Origin: Leptospirales bacterium
GTDB taxonomy: Bacteria > Spirochaetota > Leptospiria > Leptospirales > Leptonemataceae
Length of the DNA: 18,265 nt
Assembly: GCA_014238825.1 (NCBI GenBank)
Contig: JABAAI010000010.1
Location: 1-18,265, forward strand
Direction of reading: 5' to 3'
The notes beneath the pieces are model-generated. The model did no database searches. It had not been told where the DNA came from and was given only the letters and a program-made list of their open reading frames with translations. The translations under genes were made by a program, and so were the position numbers. Of the stretch, positions 1 through 8,374 are shown in pieces. Positions within the stretch are counted from its first letter, which is position 1; the number at the start of each line of letters is the position of its first letter.

Positions 1-1
1 T

Positions 2-1402
2 AAAAAAGGCACTTTTGTTCGGAAGCAGCTACGCTGGATAGTGCAGCTTCAAGCGCAACGCCTTCAAGGTCGTAATCCCAGCACCGAAGAACAGCAACAA
101 TTAGTCAAATCTTACTTATTCTCTAAATTAATTGCTCATGATATTGATACTGATAGCCTTATCAAAAGTGATTTGTATAAAGAACTATCCTTTCTGTTAA
201 AAGAGAGGGTAAAATTAACGGCATATGAACTTTATTTGCGCAACTTAGATCAAGATTTAGAATATAAGTTTATAGAAACACAAGTACTCTTCCTTAAAAA
301 AGATGAGAAGGATACTAAAGAAAAAGATAAGGAAGCTGACGAGCTTATTATTGAATTGAATTCAGATAAAATAAGTGATAATGATGTAATAGAAAAAATT
401 TATCAGCGTAGTGAAAACCCTAGTTATAAACTACAAGGCGGATATTTAGAACCTATTTGTACTTCTTGTGGAAGAAGCTCTTTTCATGATTTTATAGAAA
501 AACTGAATAAATCCAAACCTGGTAAATTTATCAAAATCGATCAAGGTCCCTTTATATGGATTATACGAATTGCCAAAAAATATTCTATAGATGAAGATGA
601 TATCCAAGATAAATTAGAAAGTTTTTACCGTAAGCTTGCTCGTGTAAGCAGAAAATACATTAATAAATTACCTAAAAATGACCCAGAAAGAAAAAAACTT
701 TCTCAATTATTTGAGCAAGACAAAATGGAAAACTTAGCAAAACAAAAAAGCGAGCGTTTTATAAAACAAGCTAAGCAGAGTTATCTTCAACATAAAATAA
801 GCCAATTACGTGAAAGCAATAATTTTAGCTTGAGCGAAGAATTCAAAAACTTTAGCCTAGCCAATGCCAATAAAGATGCTAAGAAATCAAAGCAAAAGCT
901 TAGCAATGATTCTTTACTCTACACATTGGATGGCAAAAAATTTCTCTATCGTGATTTAAAAGCGAAAATCGAGATTATAAATAATAATGCTGGTACTGTT
1001 GTTAAGCAAAAAATAAAAGGTGTAGAGAAAGAATTACAAATTCTTAATGGCTTACTTATTCCCTTAGCCTTACTAGAAAAAGTAAATGAATTCAAAACCT
1101 TTGAAACTAATGAAGTATATAAATTTATAGATCAACTTATTCGCAACAAAATATTAAAAGATATATATTATATAGAAGAAAGAAAAGATTCAAAGATAGA
1201 TGAAGCTGAAGTACAAAAACGTTATCTAGCTGGAAAGAAAACACGATTTAAAAATCAGCCTACTAAAGTAGCTAAAGAAATGCTTCGCAGAGAGCTTAGG
1301 CAATCTTCTTTTCTGAACTGGGAGAAGAAAAAACAGAAAGAATTATCTACCAAATATAAGCTTAAGATTAATAATAACTTACTTAAATCAGACGAAATAT
1401 AG
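2..1402 (+). CDS. SurA/parvulin-like periplasmic foldase, partial at 5' end
   Basis: The frame is open to the left edge, so the N terminus, including any signal peptide, is missing; the GTG at 41 is only an internal codon. The visible N-terminal part is a charged helical segment of the kind that precedes a parvulin domain in SurA/PpiC proteins. Around residues 130-180, counted from the GTG, a stretch beginning GGYLEPICTSCG and ending in GPFIWIIRIAKKYS aligns by eye with the second half of a parvulin domain (GGdLG, kpGe, gyhiikv), although the domain looks short and degenerate. A Lys/Glu-rich insert lies just before it. The C-terminal 150 residues are helical and basic, as in the chaperone core of such proteins. 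The likely role is assisting the folding of outer-membrane or periplasmic proteins. It ends 10 bases before the pseudouridine synthase gene, suggesting co-transcription. The CTSC pair is unusual for this family. Confidence 0.55.
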   Translation, partial: KKGTFVRKQLRWIVQLQAQRLQGRNPSTEEQQQLVKSYLFSKLIAHDIDTDSLIKSDLYKELSFLLKERVKLTAYELYLRNLDQDLEYKFIETQVLFLKKDEKDTKEKDKEADELIIELNSDKISDNDVIEKIYQRSENPSYKLQGGYLEPICTSCGRSSFHDFIEKLNKSKPGKFIKIDQGPFIWIIRIAKKYSIDEDDIQDKLESFYRKLARVSRKYINKLPKNDPERKKLSQLFEQDKMENLAKQKSERFIKQAKQSYLQHKISQLRESNNFSLSEEFKNFSLANANKDAKKSKQKLSNDSLLYTLDGKKFLYRDLKAKIEIINNNAGTVVKQKIKGVEKELQILNGLLIPLALLEKVNEFKTFETNEVYKFIDQLIRNKILKDIYYIEERKDSKIDEAEVQKRYLAGKKTRFKNQPTKVAKEMLRRELRQSSFLNWEKKKQKELSTKYKLKINNNLLKSDEI

Positions 1403-1412
1403 CTTAGTCCTG

Positions 1413-2207
1413 TTGCAAGAATCTCCACCATATAAGATTATAGCGGATACTCCGCATTACCTCGCCGTGGATAAGGCAGCTGGCATTTCTTTTCATAATG
1501 ATGATAATAATAAAGATTCTAATTCAGCAAAGGGCATCTTAAACCTAATACGCGAAAAAGAATACAGCACTCAAAAATCTTCTAATTCAAAAAAAGAAAA
1601 TCTCTTTGCTGTACATCGTTTAGATAAACTTAGTTCTGGGGTACTAATATTTGCCAAAGGACGTAAAAATGCTGATTTCTTTTCTAATCTTTTTAGGCAT
1701 CGTAAATTAGAAAAAATTTATATAGCTATTTCGGATAGATTACCAAAAAAAAAGCAAGGAACCGTAAGTGGTGGAATGAAACCTAGTAGAGGAGGAAGCT
1801 GGCAGCTAACACATGAAAATAAAAATATTGCCATTACCAAATTCTTTTCTGTACTTATTCCTAATAGACGGATAGGACTACGTCTCTATGTACTTCAACC
1901 CTTAAGCGGACGCACCCACCAGATTAGAGTTGCGATGAAAAGCCTGGGAGCTCCTATTTTGGGAGATAGTCGCTATGCTTCCTTTGCTTTGGCACGCCAA
2001 GAAGATCGATGTTACTTACATGCTTATGGGCTACGATTTTACTTTGAAAATAAGCTAGTCACAATTATTAGTCCTCCAAATACTGGTACAGAATATCTTT
2101 CTCACTCATTCCAAAATGTCTTAACAGGCATAGGAGATTTATTTGGAGCGATGCAAAAAGCGCATCCTTCTTTGGGAAAGGCTGTCAAAACGAAATCTCA
2201 TCTTTAA
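1413..2207 (+). CDS. RluA-family pseudouridine synthase
   Basis: This enzyme isomerises uridine to pseudouridine in structured RNA, probably 23S rRNA or tRNA. The family signature AVHRLDKLSSGVLIFAKG is present near residue 67, with the catalytic aspartate in HRLD. A second family motif, PLSGRTHQIRVAMKSLGAPILGD, is clear near residue 165. The N-terminal YLAVDKAAGISFH matches the usual 'ylvvnKPaG..vH' element. There is no N-terminal S4 domain, so it resembles the RluA type rather than the RluC/D type. The length of 264 residues is slightly above a minimal RluA. The start is TTG: the upstream stop at 1400 excludes earlier starts, and the sequence from TTG begins right where family members do. 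It follows the foldase gene by 10 bases. The exact target uridine cannot be read from sequence. Confidence 0.88.
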   Translation: MQESPPYKIIADTPHYLAVDKAAGISFHNDDNNKDSNSAKGILNLIREKEYSTQKSSNSKKENLFAVHRLDKLSSGVLIFAKGRKNADFFSNLFRHRKLEKIYIAISDRLPKKKQGTVSGGMKPSRGGSWQLTHENKNIAITKFFSVLIPNRRIGLRLYVLQPLSGRTHQIRVAMKSLGAPILGDSRYASFALARQEDRCYLHAYGLRFYFENKLVTIISPPNTGTEYLSHSFQNVLTGIGDLFGAMQKAHPSLGKAVKTKSHL

Positions 2208-2269
2208 CAGTAAGGTCCATAAAAAAATAAAAAGATTTCTAAGTATAAAATTATTACCGAAAAAATAAT

Positions 2270-3073
2270 ATGCGGAAATATTTTTTGTATCTACCTAATT
2301 CATTCATTCTGGTAGCTCTTTGCTCTCTTTTTCTTATTATTTTTGCGTCATTCTTAGATCCTCTCAGGAAAGAATTACTGTCTAGAGAAATCACTCCAAA
2401 ATATAATCCGAGCAAAGACTTGGAACTATTCACTAATGCCTTAAAAGAAAAAAATAACCAGTACCGCCTACTAAAGGGAGCATTTTTTGAAAAGATGCCT
2501 GAGTACATTGCACATGCTCCATCGAATATGCTAGTAGATATTCGCTATATCTCCAAAACACCTGCTAGTGGTGCGAGCAAAGCTTTATTCCTTCGCGAGA
2601 GCGAAATGATAAAAATGTATTTAGATAAAAAAGTGAGCTTCAAAAAAAGCCTTTTTATTCAGAATGCTTTTCAAACACCCAGAACTGAGCAACTTTATCT
2701 AAAAACTCGTAAAGCTATATTTTTGAGAGCGAGGCTTTTATCTGCTTCTCTCTGGGTTCATAGCCAAAATTATCCTCATCATTTAATCTTAGTTTTTCAA
2801 AATTCACGAAATAAACGTGTCGAAGTATCTGCTGGGAAACTTAATTGGCATGGCTGGCGACGTTTGCATATCAAGCTACCTCAAGTACACTTTCCGATGG
2901 GACGGCTGGTAAGAAGCGACTCTCAACATCAATTTTTAGGATTTAAGATTAAAGCAGGCTCCTATTTTAAAAATGGTAATTTTTCCATTATATTGGATAA
3001 TTTTTTAATCCTTGGAGATATGAAAGAACTAAACTACCCTGGGGCAGAAATAGAAGATGTCTGGGGCAGATGA
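2270..3073 (+). CDS. FlaA-like flagellar filament sheath family protein
   Basis: In spirochaetes FlaA forms the sheath of the periplasmic flagellar filament. The C-terminal half, about residues 155-260, shows the family pattern by eye: a WVHSQNYPHHL element (family 'VWV.g.nYp..L'), KLNWHGWRRLHIKLP (family 'l.f.GWk.L.v.iP'), FLGFKIKAGSYFKNG and then a FSIILDNFLIL strand (family 'f.iyfD.i.vltD'). The N terminus has one hydrophobic segment, about residues 10-27, with no obvious cleavage site after it, so the protein may stay membrane-anchored. The middle is basic and not recognisable. Expected location is the periplasm. It lies 62 bases after the pseudouridine synthase and ends 2 bases from the convergent permease gene. 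No clear Shine-Dalgarno sequence precedes the ATG. Assignment to the broad family is reasonable; a structural flagellar role is inference. Confidence 0.6.
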   Translation: MRKYFLYLPNSFILVALCSLFLIIFASFLDPLRKELLSREITPKYNPSKDLELFTNALKEKNNQYRLLKGAFFEKMPEYIAHAPSNMLVDIRYISKTPASGASKALFLRESEMIKMYLDKKVSFKKSLFIQNAFQTPRTEQLYLKTRKAIFLRARLLSASLWVHSQNYPHHLILVFQNSRNKRVEVSAGKLNWHGWRRLHIKLPQVHFPMGRLVRSDSQHQFLGFKIKAGSYFKNGNFSIILDNFLILGDMKELNYPGAEIEDVWGR

Positions 3074-3075
3074 GC

Positions 3076-4197
3076 CTATGAAAATTTTATCCTTTTTAGA
3101 TAGTTTTTAAAATTTGCTTTATTGATAAAGTAAATTGAAAGTATTAAATATATTATTACGGGAAGCCAAGGTGCGAAGCTAGGGTTCAGCTCTCCTGATT
3201 TTGCGATACTATAACTGAAGCTAAAACCAAAATAATAGATGAGAATAGCAATAGTACATAAAAAAAGAGAACGAGTAAATGAGCTAGCCCCCCGCCCTCG
3301 ACCAGAGCTACCACCAATGGCACCAATAAAGCAAAGTAAAGAGCAAGTAATCGGTAAAATAAGTCGTGAATGAAATTCTATAGCATAATCTACAATCTGG
3401 ACACCTTGCTTGCGCCGATAATCAATTTCCTTAGATAATCTTAGAAGGCTGAGATCCTCTGGATTCAGAGAGAGCCTGGCAAAGAAATCAGGTCCTTCTG
3501 CTAAACGAAGTAATAGACTAGCTTTTCTTATTATTTGCGATATTCTAATTTCAGAATTAAATTTAAGAATACGTATTTTTTTTAATAACCACTTCTGCTT
3601 AGAAGAATGATAACTAGCCTCCGCTGCCTCATAAAAAGAATGGGGTTTATTGTCTTTATCTAACATTAAATAACTAAAACCACCAGAAATTTTATTAGTA
3701 CTTGGGTTAAAAAAATTTATATAGTAAAAGCCATTTTTACCTCGTAAGTTTTTCGTTCTAATTGTAGTCTCCCCATCAGATATAATATGGCCTTTAAGAG
3801 CCAAAGTTTTATAATGATTTGCTTTCTGTTTAAGAGTATTAAAATAAAATTCATTAGCCAGCATGAAACTAAGTCCTATAACAAGACTAAAGATGCAAGG
3901 GAAAAGAATAAGTCTAAAGAATGATCTCCCAGCAGAATAAATAGCAACTAACTCACTAGAGAGATGAAACTGAGCCATGCTATAACAACTAGCAAAGAGT
4001 AATGATAAAGCAAGGGATTTGCTAATAAAATAAGGTATTGAATATACAAAAAAAAAGAAAATCAACTCAAAGGAACGGTCATTAGCACGCCGGGAAAGGT
4101 GAAATGTGCTCTCAAGTCCGATAAGAAAAGTGAAAGCACAGAGTGAAAATACAAATGAACGAAGGAAGCTATAAGTAATATATCTATCTAGTAACAA
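3076..4197 (-). CDS. LptF/LptG-family (YjgP/YjgQ) permease
   Basis: LptF and LptG are the membrane subunits of the LptB2FG transporter that extracts lipopolysaccharide from the inner membrane. The 373-residue protein has the family layout: an N-terminal LLDRYITYSFLRSF element, three N-terminal membrane segments (about residues 12-30, 48-72, 90-117), a periplasmic beta-rich domain, and three C-terminal membrane segments (about 282-297, 306-325, 337-356). The motif SELVAIYSAGRSFFRLI matches the cytoplasmic coupling-helix region ('EL.a...aGis..ri'). FumC and LptF/G run in the same direction, 34 bases apart. The start is TTG, preceded by a GAGG sequence 9 bases upstream; no ATG fits. Sequence alone does not decide between LptF and LptG, and no second permease or LptB is in the window. 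Confidence 0.85.
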   Translation of the reverse strand: MLLDRYITYSFLRSFVFSLCAFTFLIGLESTFHLSRRANDRSFELIFFFFVYSIPYFISKSLALSLLFASCYSMAQFHLSSELVAIYSAGRSFFRLILFPCIFSLVIGLSFMLANEFYFNTLKQKANHYKTLALKGHIISDGETTIRTKNLRGKNGFYYINFFNPSTNKISGGFSYLMLDKDNKPHSFYEAAEASYHSSKQKWLLKKIRILKFNSEIRISQIIRKASLLLRLAEGPDFFARLSLNPEDLSLLRLSKEIDYRRKQGVQIVDYAIEFHSRLILPITCSLLCFIGAIGGSSGRGRGASSFTRSLFLCTIAILIYYFGFSFSYSIAKSGELNPSFAPWLPVIIYLILSIYFINKANFKNYLKRIKFS

Positions 4198-4231
4198 ATC
4201 AAAGCCTCAAATTGATTGCGTTTCCTTCAAC

Positions 4232-5626
4232 CTAGGCCTGCGGTGCTATCATATCTTCAGGACGTACATATTGCTCAAATTCTGCTTCAGTTAAAATTTC
4301 TAAATCCAAAGTTGCAGCTTTAAGACTGACACCTTTACTATGAGCATATTTTGCAATCTTAGCTGCATTATCATAACCAATGTGTTTATTGAGTGCCGTT
4401 ACCAGCATAAGTGAATTTTGCAAATAAAAATTTATATTATTTTCATGAGCTTCTATACCAGATATGCAATGCTGATTAAAACTTTTAATAGCATCACCTA
4501 ATAAAGTTAATGAGTGAAGTAGGTTATATATTATCAATGGCTTAAATACGTTCAGCTCAAAGTTACCAGAAGCCCCGCCTATGTTAACGGCAACATCGTT
4601 GCCAATAACCTGTGCACAAACCATAGTTAGAGCCTCGCATTGAGTAGGGTTTACCTTACCCGGCATAATAGAAGAGCCTGGCTCATTCGCAGGGATACTA
4701 AGCTCTCCAATACCACAACGAGGGCCACTAGCTAACCAACGAATGTCATTAGCTATTTTCATTAAATCACAGGCTAATGTTTTTAGGGATCCATGAAAGT
4801 GGACAAGGGCACCATGAGATGCTAAGGCCTCGAATTTATTAGAGGCAGTAACGAAAGGTAGAGCAGTTATTTCAGCTATTTTGGCTGCAGATAGCTCCCC
4901 AAAGCGAGGATGCGTATTTAGTCCAGTCCCCACAGCCGTTCCCCCAAGTGCTAGTGAATAAACCCCTTTGAGACTAGTTTCTATCCGCTCTATACCATAA
5001 CGAATTTGTGATACATATCCAGAAAATTCCTGACCTAGGGTTAGCGGAGTTGCATCCATAAGATGAGTGCGTCCAATTTTTATAATATCCTGAAAACTAT
5101 CCTCTTTCTGCTCTAAACTAGCCAAAAGTTCTCTTAGCTGAGGTAAAAGGAGAGCATTGCTCCGTTCAGCAACCGCAATATGCATCGCTGTCGGGAAAGT
5201 GTCATTTGAGCTTTGGGCACAATTAACATGATCATTAGGATGGACGATATTTCTAGAACCAAGAGTGCCACCCAATAAAGAAATGGCTCGATTAGCGATT
5301 ACTTCATTGCAATTCATATTGCTTTGCGTGCCACTGCCTGTCTGCCAGACAACAAGTGGAAAATGTTCATCTAGTTTACCTTGAATAACTTCATCTGCTG
5401 CCTCAATTATTTTTTCACCAATCTTTTTGTCGAGCTTGCCCAATTCCATATTACAAATGGCTGCTGCTTTTTTGAGAATTCCAAAAGCTCTAATCATCTC
5501 ACGAGGGAAACGATCTTTGCCTATTTTAAAGTTAATTAAGGAGCGTTGAGTCTGTGCCCCCCAATAGCTATTTTCAGGGACTTCTATGGGACCTAGGGTA
5601 TCTTTTTCTAATCTAAATTTGCCCAT
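4232..5626 (-). CDS. fumC: Class II fumarate hydratase
   Basis: This TCA-cycle enzyme interconverts fumarate and malate in the cytoplasm and needs no iron-sulfur cluster. The fumarase/aspartase superfamily signature GSSIMPGKVNP is complete at residues 317-327, with the catalytic serine in the SS pair. Other class II elements are GSGTQSNMNCNEV, HPNDHVNCAQSSNDTFPTA and GRTHLMDATP with the active-site histidine. The N terminus GKFRLEKDTLGPIEVP matches FumC rather than aspartase. The ATG at 5626 was chosen because it begins exactly where family members do, giving 464 residues, the usual length; an in-frame TTG at 5641 would add five residues. A promoter-like sequence lies about 60 bases upstream. 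It probably shares a transcript with the LptF/G permease gene downstream. Confidence 0.96.
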   Translation of the reverse strand: MGKFRLEKDTLGPIEVPENSYWGAQTQRSLINFKIGKDRFPREMIRAFGILKKAAAICNMELGKLDKKIGEKIIEAADEVIQGKLDEHFPLVVWQTGSGTQSNMNCNEVIANRAISLLGGTLGSRNIVHPNDHVNCAQSSNDTFPTAMHIAVAERSNALLLPQLRELLASLEQKEDSFQDIIKIGRTHLMDATPLTLGQEFSGYVSQIRYGIERIETSLKGVYSLALGGTAVGTGLNTHPRFGELSAAKIAEITALPFVTASNKFEALASHGALVHFHGSLKTLACDLMKIANDIRWLASGPRCGIGELSIPANEPGSSIMPGKVNPTQCEALTMVCAQVIGNDVAVNIGGASGNFELNVFKPLIIYNLLHSLTLLGDAIKSFNQHCISGIEAHENNINFYLQNSLMLVTALNKHIGYDNAAKIAKYAHSKGVSLKAATLDLEILTEAEFEQYVRPEDMIAPQA

Positions 5627-5685
5627 ATCTTGCTTGTGCAATATAGTTTCGTCCCAAATATCAAAAACTAGACTTAGTACTTATA

Positions 5686-5715
5686 ATGATATCGTGCTTG
5701 TCTATCCAGTGTCAA
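5686..5715 (-). promoter_or_regulatory. Promoter-like sequence for fumC
   Basis: On the minus strand TTGACA (5710-5715) and TATCAT (5686-5691) are separated by 18 bases; together they differ from the sigma-70 consensus at one position. The predicted transcript would have a leader of roughly 50 bases before the fumC ATG and would probably include the LptF/G gene. It overlaps the region just past the secG stop. Confidence 0.5.
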
Positions 5716-5726
5716 GCCTAAACGCC

Positions 5727-6125
5727 TTACTGTTTCTTGCTCTTTATAATTGAGCCTTTGCCAGTTTTGTTAAGACTATCAGCCTTAATTGGGGCCTGCT
5801 CACTATTAGCTTTTCTATTCTCATCAACTTCTAAATAATTATCTTCCCCTAAACCTGGCTCTGCGTCATTTAGTCCATCAACGCCAGGAGCAGTCTCAGA
5901 AAAAGCCACCGCGGCAAGAATAGAAAAACCAAAGAAAGCAGCTGCTAGCCACCAAGTGGCTTTACTGACAACATCCATCGCAGAGGCTCCAAAGGCTGTG
6001 TTTGAACCAGCACCACCAAAAAGTCCCATACCTCCTCCCTTGCCTGATTGAATCAGAACCAAAAAGATGAGTAATAAACAAACAATAATCGAAGAAACGA
6101 TAGCAAATACTTGAAAAATTTCCAT
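5727..6125 (-). CDS. secG: Preprotein translocase subunit SecG
   Basis: SecG is a small inner-membrane partner of SecYE that helps protein export. The sequence has two membrane segments (about residues 5-24 and 56-77) joined by the glycine-rich loop GKGGGMGLFGGAGSNTAFG, which is the SecG hallmark, preceded by VLIQSG. The remaining 50 or so residues form a hydrophilic tail that is acidic in the middle and basic at the end; such tails are variable in the family. At 132 residues it is a little longer than E. coli SecG. The ATG has no clear Shine-Dalgarno sequence upstream. It is divergent from rpsU, with 117 bases between them, and lies upstream of fumC in the same direction with an 100-base gap that contains a promoter-like sequence for fumC. 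Confidence 0.95.
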   Translation of the reverse strand: MEIFQVFAIVSSIIVCLLLIFLVLIQSGKGGGMGLFGGAGSNTAFGASAMDVVSKATWWLAAAFFGFSILAAVAFSETAPGVDGLNDAEPGLGEDNYLEVDENRKANSEQAPIKADSLNKTGKGSIIKSKKQ

Positions 6126-6132
6126 ATAATGA

Positions 6133-6161
6133 AGTTAATTATTTTTCAAGTACTGTGTCAA
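6133..6161 (-). promoter_or_regulatory. Promoter-like sequence for secG
   Basis: On the minus strand TTGACA (6156-6161) is a perfect -35 match, and TTAACT (6133-6138) follows after 17 bases as a weak -10. Transcription would begin at or just before the secG ATG at 6125, so the message would be leaderless or nearly so, consistent with the absence of a Shine-Dalgarno sequence. Confidence 0.35.
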
Positions 6162-6186
6162 GCAAAAAATTACAAAAGTCTTAAAA

Positions 6187-6215
6187 TTGATTAGACATAT
6201 TTTTTATCAGATAAT
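6187..6215 (+). promoter_or_regulatory. Promoter-like sequence for rpsU
   Basis: TTGATT (6187-6192) and GATAAT (6210-6215) are separated by 17 bases, close to the housekeeping sigma-70 consensus. The expected start of transcription is near 6222, about 20 bases ahead of the rpsU ATG, which leaves room for the GAGAGG ribosome site. Confidence 0.5.
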
Positions 6216-6230
6216 TTATGTCTACTTTAA

Positions 6231-6236
6231 GAGAGG
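6231..6236 (+). promoter_or_regulatory. Ribosome binding site of rpsU
   Basis: GAGAGG, 6 bases before the ATG at 6243; supports this start of the S21 gene. Confidence 0.65.
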
Positions 6237-6242
6237 TATTTA

Positions 6243-6452
6243 ATGATTGGAGTATTTGTAAAAGATGGAGAAGCAATAGAATCTGCTTTAAGAAGATTTA
6301 AGCGCGAGTGCATCAATGCCGGTGTTCAAGCTGAAGTAAAAAGAAACGAATTCTATGAAAAACCATCTGAAACTAGAAAGCTAAAAAAAGAAGCTCTGTC
6401 CCGCAGAAAAGATAAAAAGCGGAGTGGAATATCAAAATCTCGTAGAACTTAA
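6243..6452 (+). CDS. rpsU: 30S ribosomal protein S21
   Basis: S21 is a small basic protein of the 30S subunit involved in initiation on natural mRNAs. The sequence shows the family core in order: V.DGE.IE.ALRRFKREC near the N terminus, then the helix ending in RKNEFYEKPSETRK (here VKRNEFYEKPSE) and a lysine/arginine-rich tail. The length of 69 residues is normal. The ATG is preceded by a GAGAGG Shine-Dalgarno sequence 6 bases upstream and by a good promoter-like pair at 6187-6215. It is transcribed alone, divergent from secG and convergent with the small membrane protein gene on the other strand. Confidence 0.96.
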   Translation: MIGVFVKDGEAIESALRRFKRECINAGVQAEVKRNEFYEKPSETRKLKKEALSRRKDKKRSGISKSRRT

Positions 6453-6496
6453 AAAATAGAGATTTTGTTTTAATCTAAGCATATATCTAAGTATAG

Positions 6497-6694
6497 TTAA
6501 TATTTAAAACTGTAGTAGATATAGGCCTGGTAAATGGCGGTAATAATAAGGCCTATCGCAAAAAATGAGAGTGATATTCGTACGTACCTTCGTGTGAATT
6601 CTGGTATTTTAATCCAAAATCTACGATTCAAGATGCCACAAGCCATTAATAATAAGTAGATCCCTACCAGTATATAAAAAGCAAATAAAAACAT
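6497..6694 (-). CDS. Small two-helix membrane protein, unknown function
   Basis: The protein has 65 residues and is mostly hydrophobic. Two membrane segments are visible, about residues 2-22 and 38-60, separated by a short basic linker (NRRFWIKIPEFTRRYVR), which predicts a hairpin with the basic loop in the cytoplasm. I do not recognise a family. It starts 20 bases after the stop of the carboxyltransferase gene in the same direction, which together with an ATG start and a clean membrane-protein composition argues that it is real and the last gene of the recA cluster. No Shine-Dalgarno sequence is evident, so coupling to the upstream gene is plausible. Confidence 0.6.
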   Translation of the reverse strand: MFLFAFYILVGIYLLLMACGILNRRFWIKIPEFTRRYVRISLSFFAIGLIITAIYQAYIYYSFKY

Positions 6695-6714
6695 AAAAAT
6701 AAGGGCTCTTGGAT

Positions 6715-8316
6715 CTAAGCAAATTCTCGCTGTGGTTCATTCATCGGACAAGGCGTATAATGACGCATCAGATAGCTTAAGTTCTCTGCTAATATTTTAC
6801 GAGTATCTTCAGCAAGAATAAGTTGAGAGATAGAACCAAGGGAAAGGGCTTCGCGAGGGTTCATCAAATCTTTTTCATAGCGTTTTCCTAATTGAGCTAG
6901 TGTGCTTTGGAGCTCAGCATTAGCTTCATCTTCTGCGCCTTCTTTTAGTCTAAGCTGATGTTTTTTGCGCGCTGCCTGAATTTCCTTTTTATACACAAAC
7001 TCCTTACCTGCAGGACCCATAACAGCAACTCTGGCACTAGGATAAGCAAAGACCAAGTCTGCGCCTACATGCTGCGAATTCCAAATGGCATAGGCTCCGC
7101 CAAAGGCATTGCGAACAATAAGATTGATACGAGGTACCCGTAAATCGATAATGGATTCCATAAGTATCCGCCCTGCTTGGACTATGCCGAGGCTTTCCTG
7201 CTCTCGACCTGGCAAAAAGCCGGTAGTATCCTCTAAAAAAATCATAGGGATATTATATAAGTTACAAAAACGAGCAAAACGAGCACCCTTATAGGCAGCC
7301 CCTATATCAATTTGACCACTGGACTCGTCAGAGTTGTTCGCCATAAATCCCGTCACATAGCCATTCAAACGACCAAAGGCGGTAATCAAATTTCTTGCTC
7401 GCTGTCCTTGCATCTCAAAAAAAGCACCATGATCACAAATCTGCTGGATAATGAGACCCATATCAAAAGGTGTATTAAAGCCCGTTAGTGAAGTAAGTGT
7501 TTTGTTAAGTAAAATTTCAATTTCATAAGTTTTACGGTCTATAGGATCCGTTGTCGTAATAAGATTTGCTAAAGAACGATTATTATCAGGTATGTAGTCT
7601 AGTAATCTTAGTGCTTTGCGCAAAGCGGCAAGCTCATCCATCGTAACCAAATCAACAACGCCACTCTGACCATGAACCTTGGGTCCTCCCAAATCATCTG
7701 CACTTACATCTTCTCCGAGTACATCGCGAACTACCTGTGGACCAGTTAGACCAAAAAAAGTATCATGTGCTTGAATCATAAAAGAACCTTGCCGAGGAAG
7801 ATAGGCCCCCCCTCCAGCGTTATAACCAAACATAAGCATAATACTTGGTACGACTCCAGATATTTTTCGCAGAGCATAAAAAGCCTCAGAATAACCGTCT
7901 AAACCACCCACGCCTGCTGGAACAAAGGCACCAGCAGAGTCATTCATACCTATAAGAGGAATACCATGCTCACCTGCCATGTAAATAATTCGTGCTAATT
8001 TACTACCATTTGTTGCATCCATAGAGCCTGCACGCTGGGTAAAGTCATGTCCATAAAAGGCAATATCACGACCATTTACATTGAGTATACCAGTTACAAT
8101 GCCTGCTCCGTCTAATGAAGGACCCCAGTTCTGATAAGTTATGCTAGCTTCTTCTTGGCTCAGCACTTTTATGCGCTCCCAAATAGTCATGCGACCCTTT
8201 AAGTGTTGGGCCCGGACTCTTGCATCTCCACCTCCCTTGCGAGGCAATGCAATCAATTCCTTTGCTGCTTCCAGACTCTCTAAATAAAGATTTTGGGGCT
8301 TTATTTGACTATTCAT
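6715..8316 (-). CDS. Acyl-CoA carboxylase, carboxyltransferase (beta) subunit
   Basis: This subunit moves the carboxyl group from carboxybiotin to an acyl-CoA; propionyl-, acetyl- or methylcrotonyl-CoA are all possible substrates. The two crotonase-like halves are clear. The N half shows GKGRMT-like entry (HLKGRMTIWERI), AFYGHDFTQRAGSMD, GIPLIGMNDSAGA and MLMFGYNAGGGAYLP with the CoA oxyanion glycines. The C half shows FLEDTTGFLPGREQE, then NAFGGAYAIWNSQHVGADL and the AVMGPAG segment. Several in-frame starts exist (TTG 8358, ATG 8331, ATG 8316). The ATG at 8316 gives 533 residues and already includes the whole conserved N terminus. The gene follows argC by 16-58 bases depending on start. No biotin carboxylase or biotin carrier gene is in the window, so the substrate cannot be fixed from context. 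Confidence 0.9.
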   Translation of the reverse strand: MNSQIKPQNLYLESLEAAKELIALPRKGGGDARVRAQHLKGRMTIWERIKVLSQEEASITYQNWGPSLDGAGIVTGILNVNGRDIAFYGHDFTQRAGSMDATNGSKLARIIYMAGEHGIPLIGMNDSAGAFVPAGVGGLDGYSEAFYALRKISGVVPSIMLMFGYNAGGGAYLPRQGSFMIQAHDTFFGLTGPQVVRDVLGEDVSADDLGGPKVHGQSGVVDLVTMDELAALRKALRLLDYIPDNNRSLANLITTTDPIDRKTYEIEILLNKTLTSLTGFNTPFDMGLIIQQICDHGAFFEMQGQRARNLITAFGRLNGYVTGFMANNSDESSGQIDIGAAYKGARFARFCNLYNIPMIFLEDTTGFLPGREQESLGIVQAGRILMESIIDLRVPRINLIVRNAFGGAYAIWNSQHVGADLVFAYPSARVAVMGPAGKEFVYKKEIQAARKKHQLRLKEGAEDEANAELQSTLAQLGKRYEKDLMNPREALSLGSISQLILAEDTRKILAENLSYLMRHYTPCPMNEPQREFA

Positions 8317-8374
8317 GGTACTACCCACCATGCCAAGGTAAATAAACTCCCTAATCAAAGCAAGAAAATTATAG

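Noticed and set aside
2254..2508. Antisense open frame of 84 residues over the FlaA-like gene
   Set aside because: It lies opposite a longer frame with recognisable family motifs and has no ribosome site or protein-like features of its own.
6453..6496. Intrinsic terminator between rpsU and the small membrane protein gene
   Set aside because: AGATT/AATCT can pair around a 7-base loop, but the stem has only five mostly A-T pairs, and no clear U-tract follows.
6958..7294. Two short plus-strand open frames opposite the carboxyltransferase gene
   Set aside because: They are shadows of a strongly conserved gene on the other strand.
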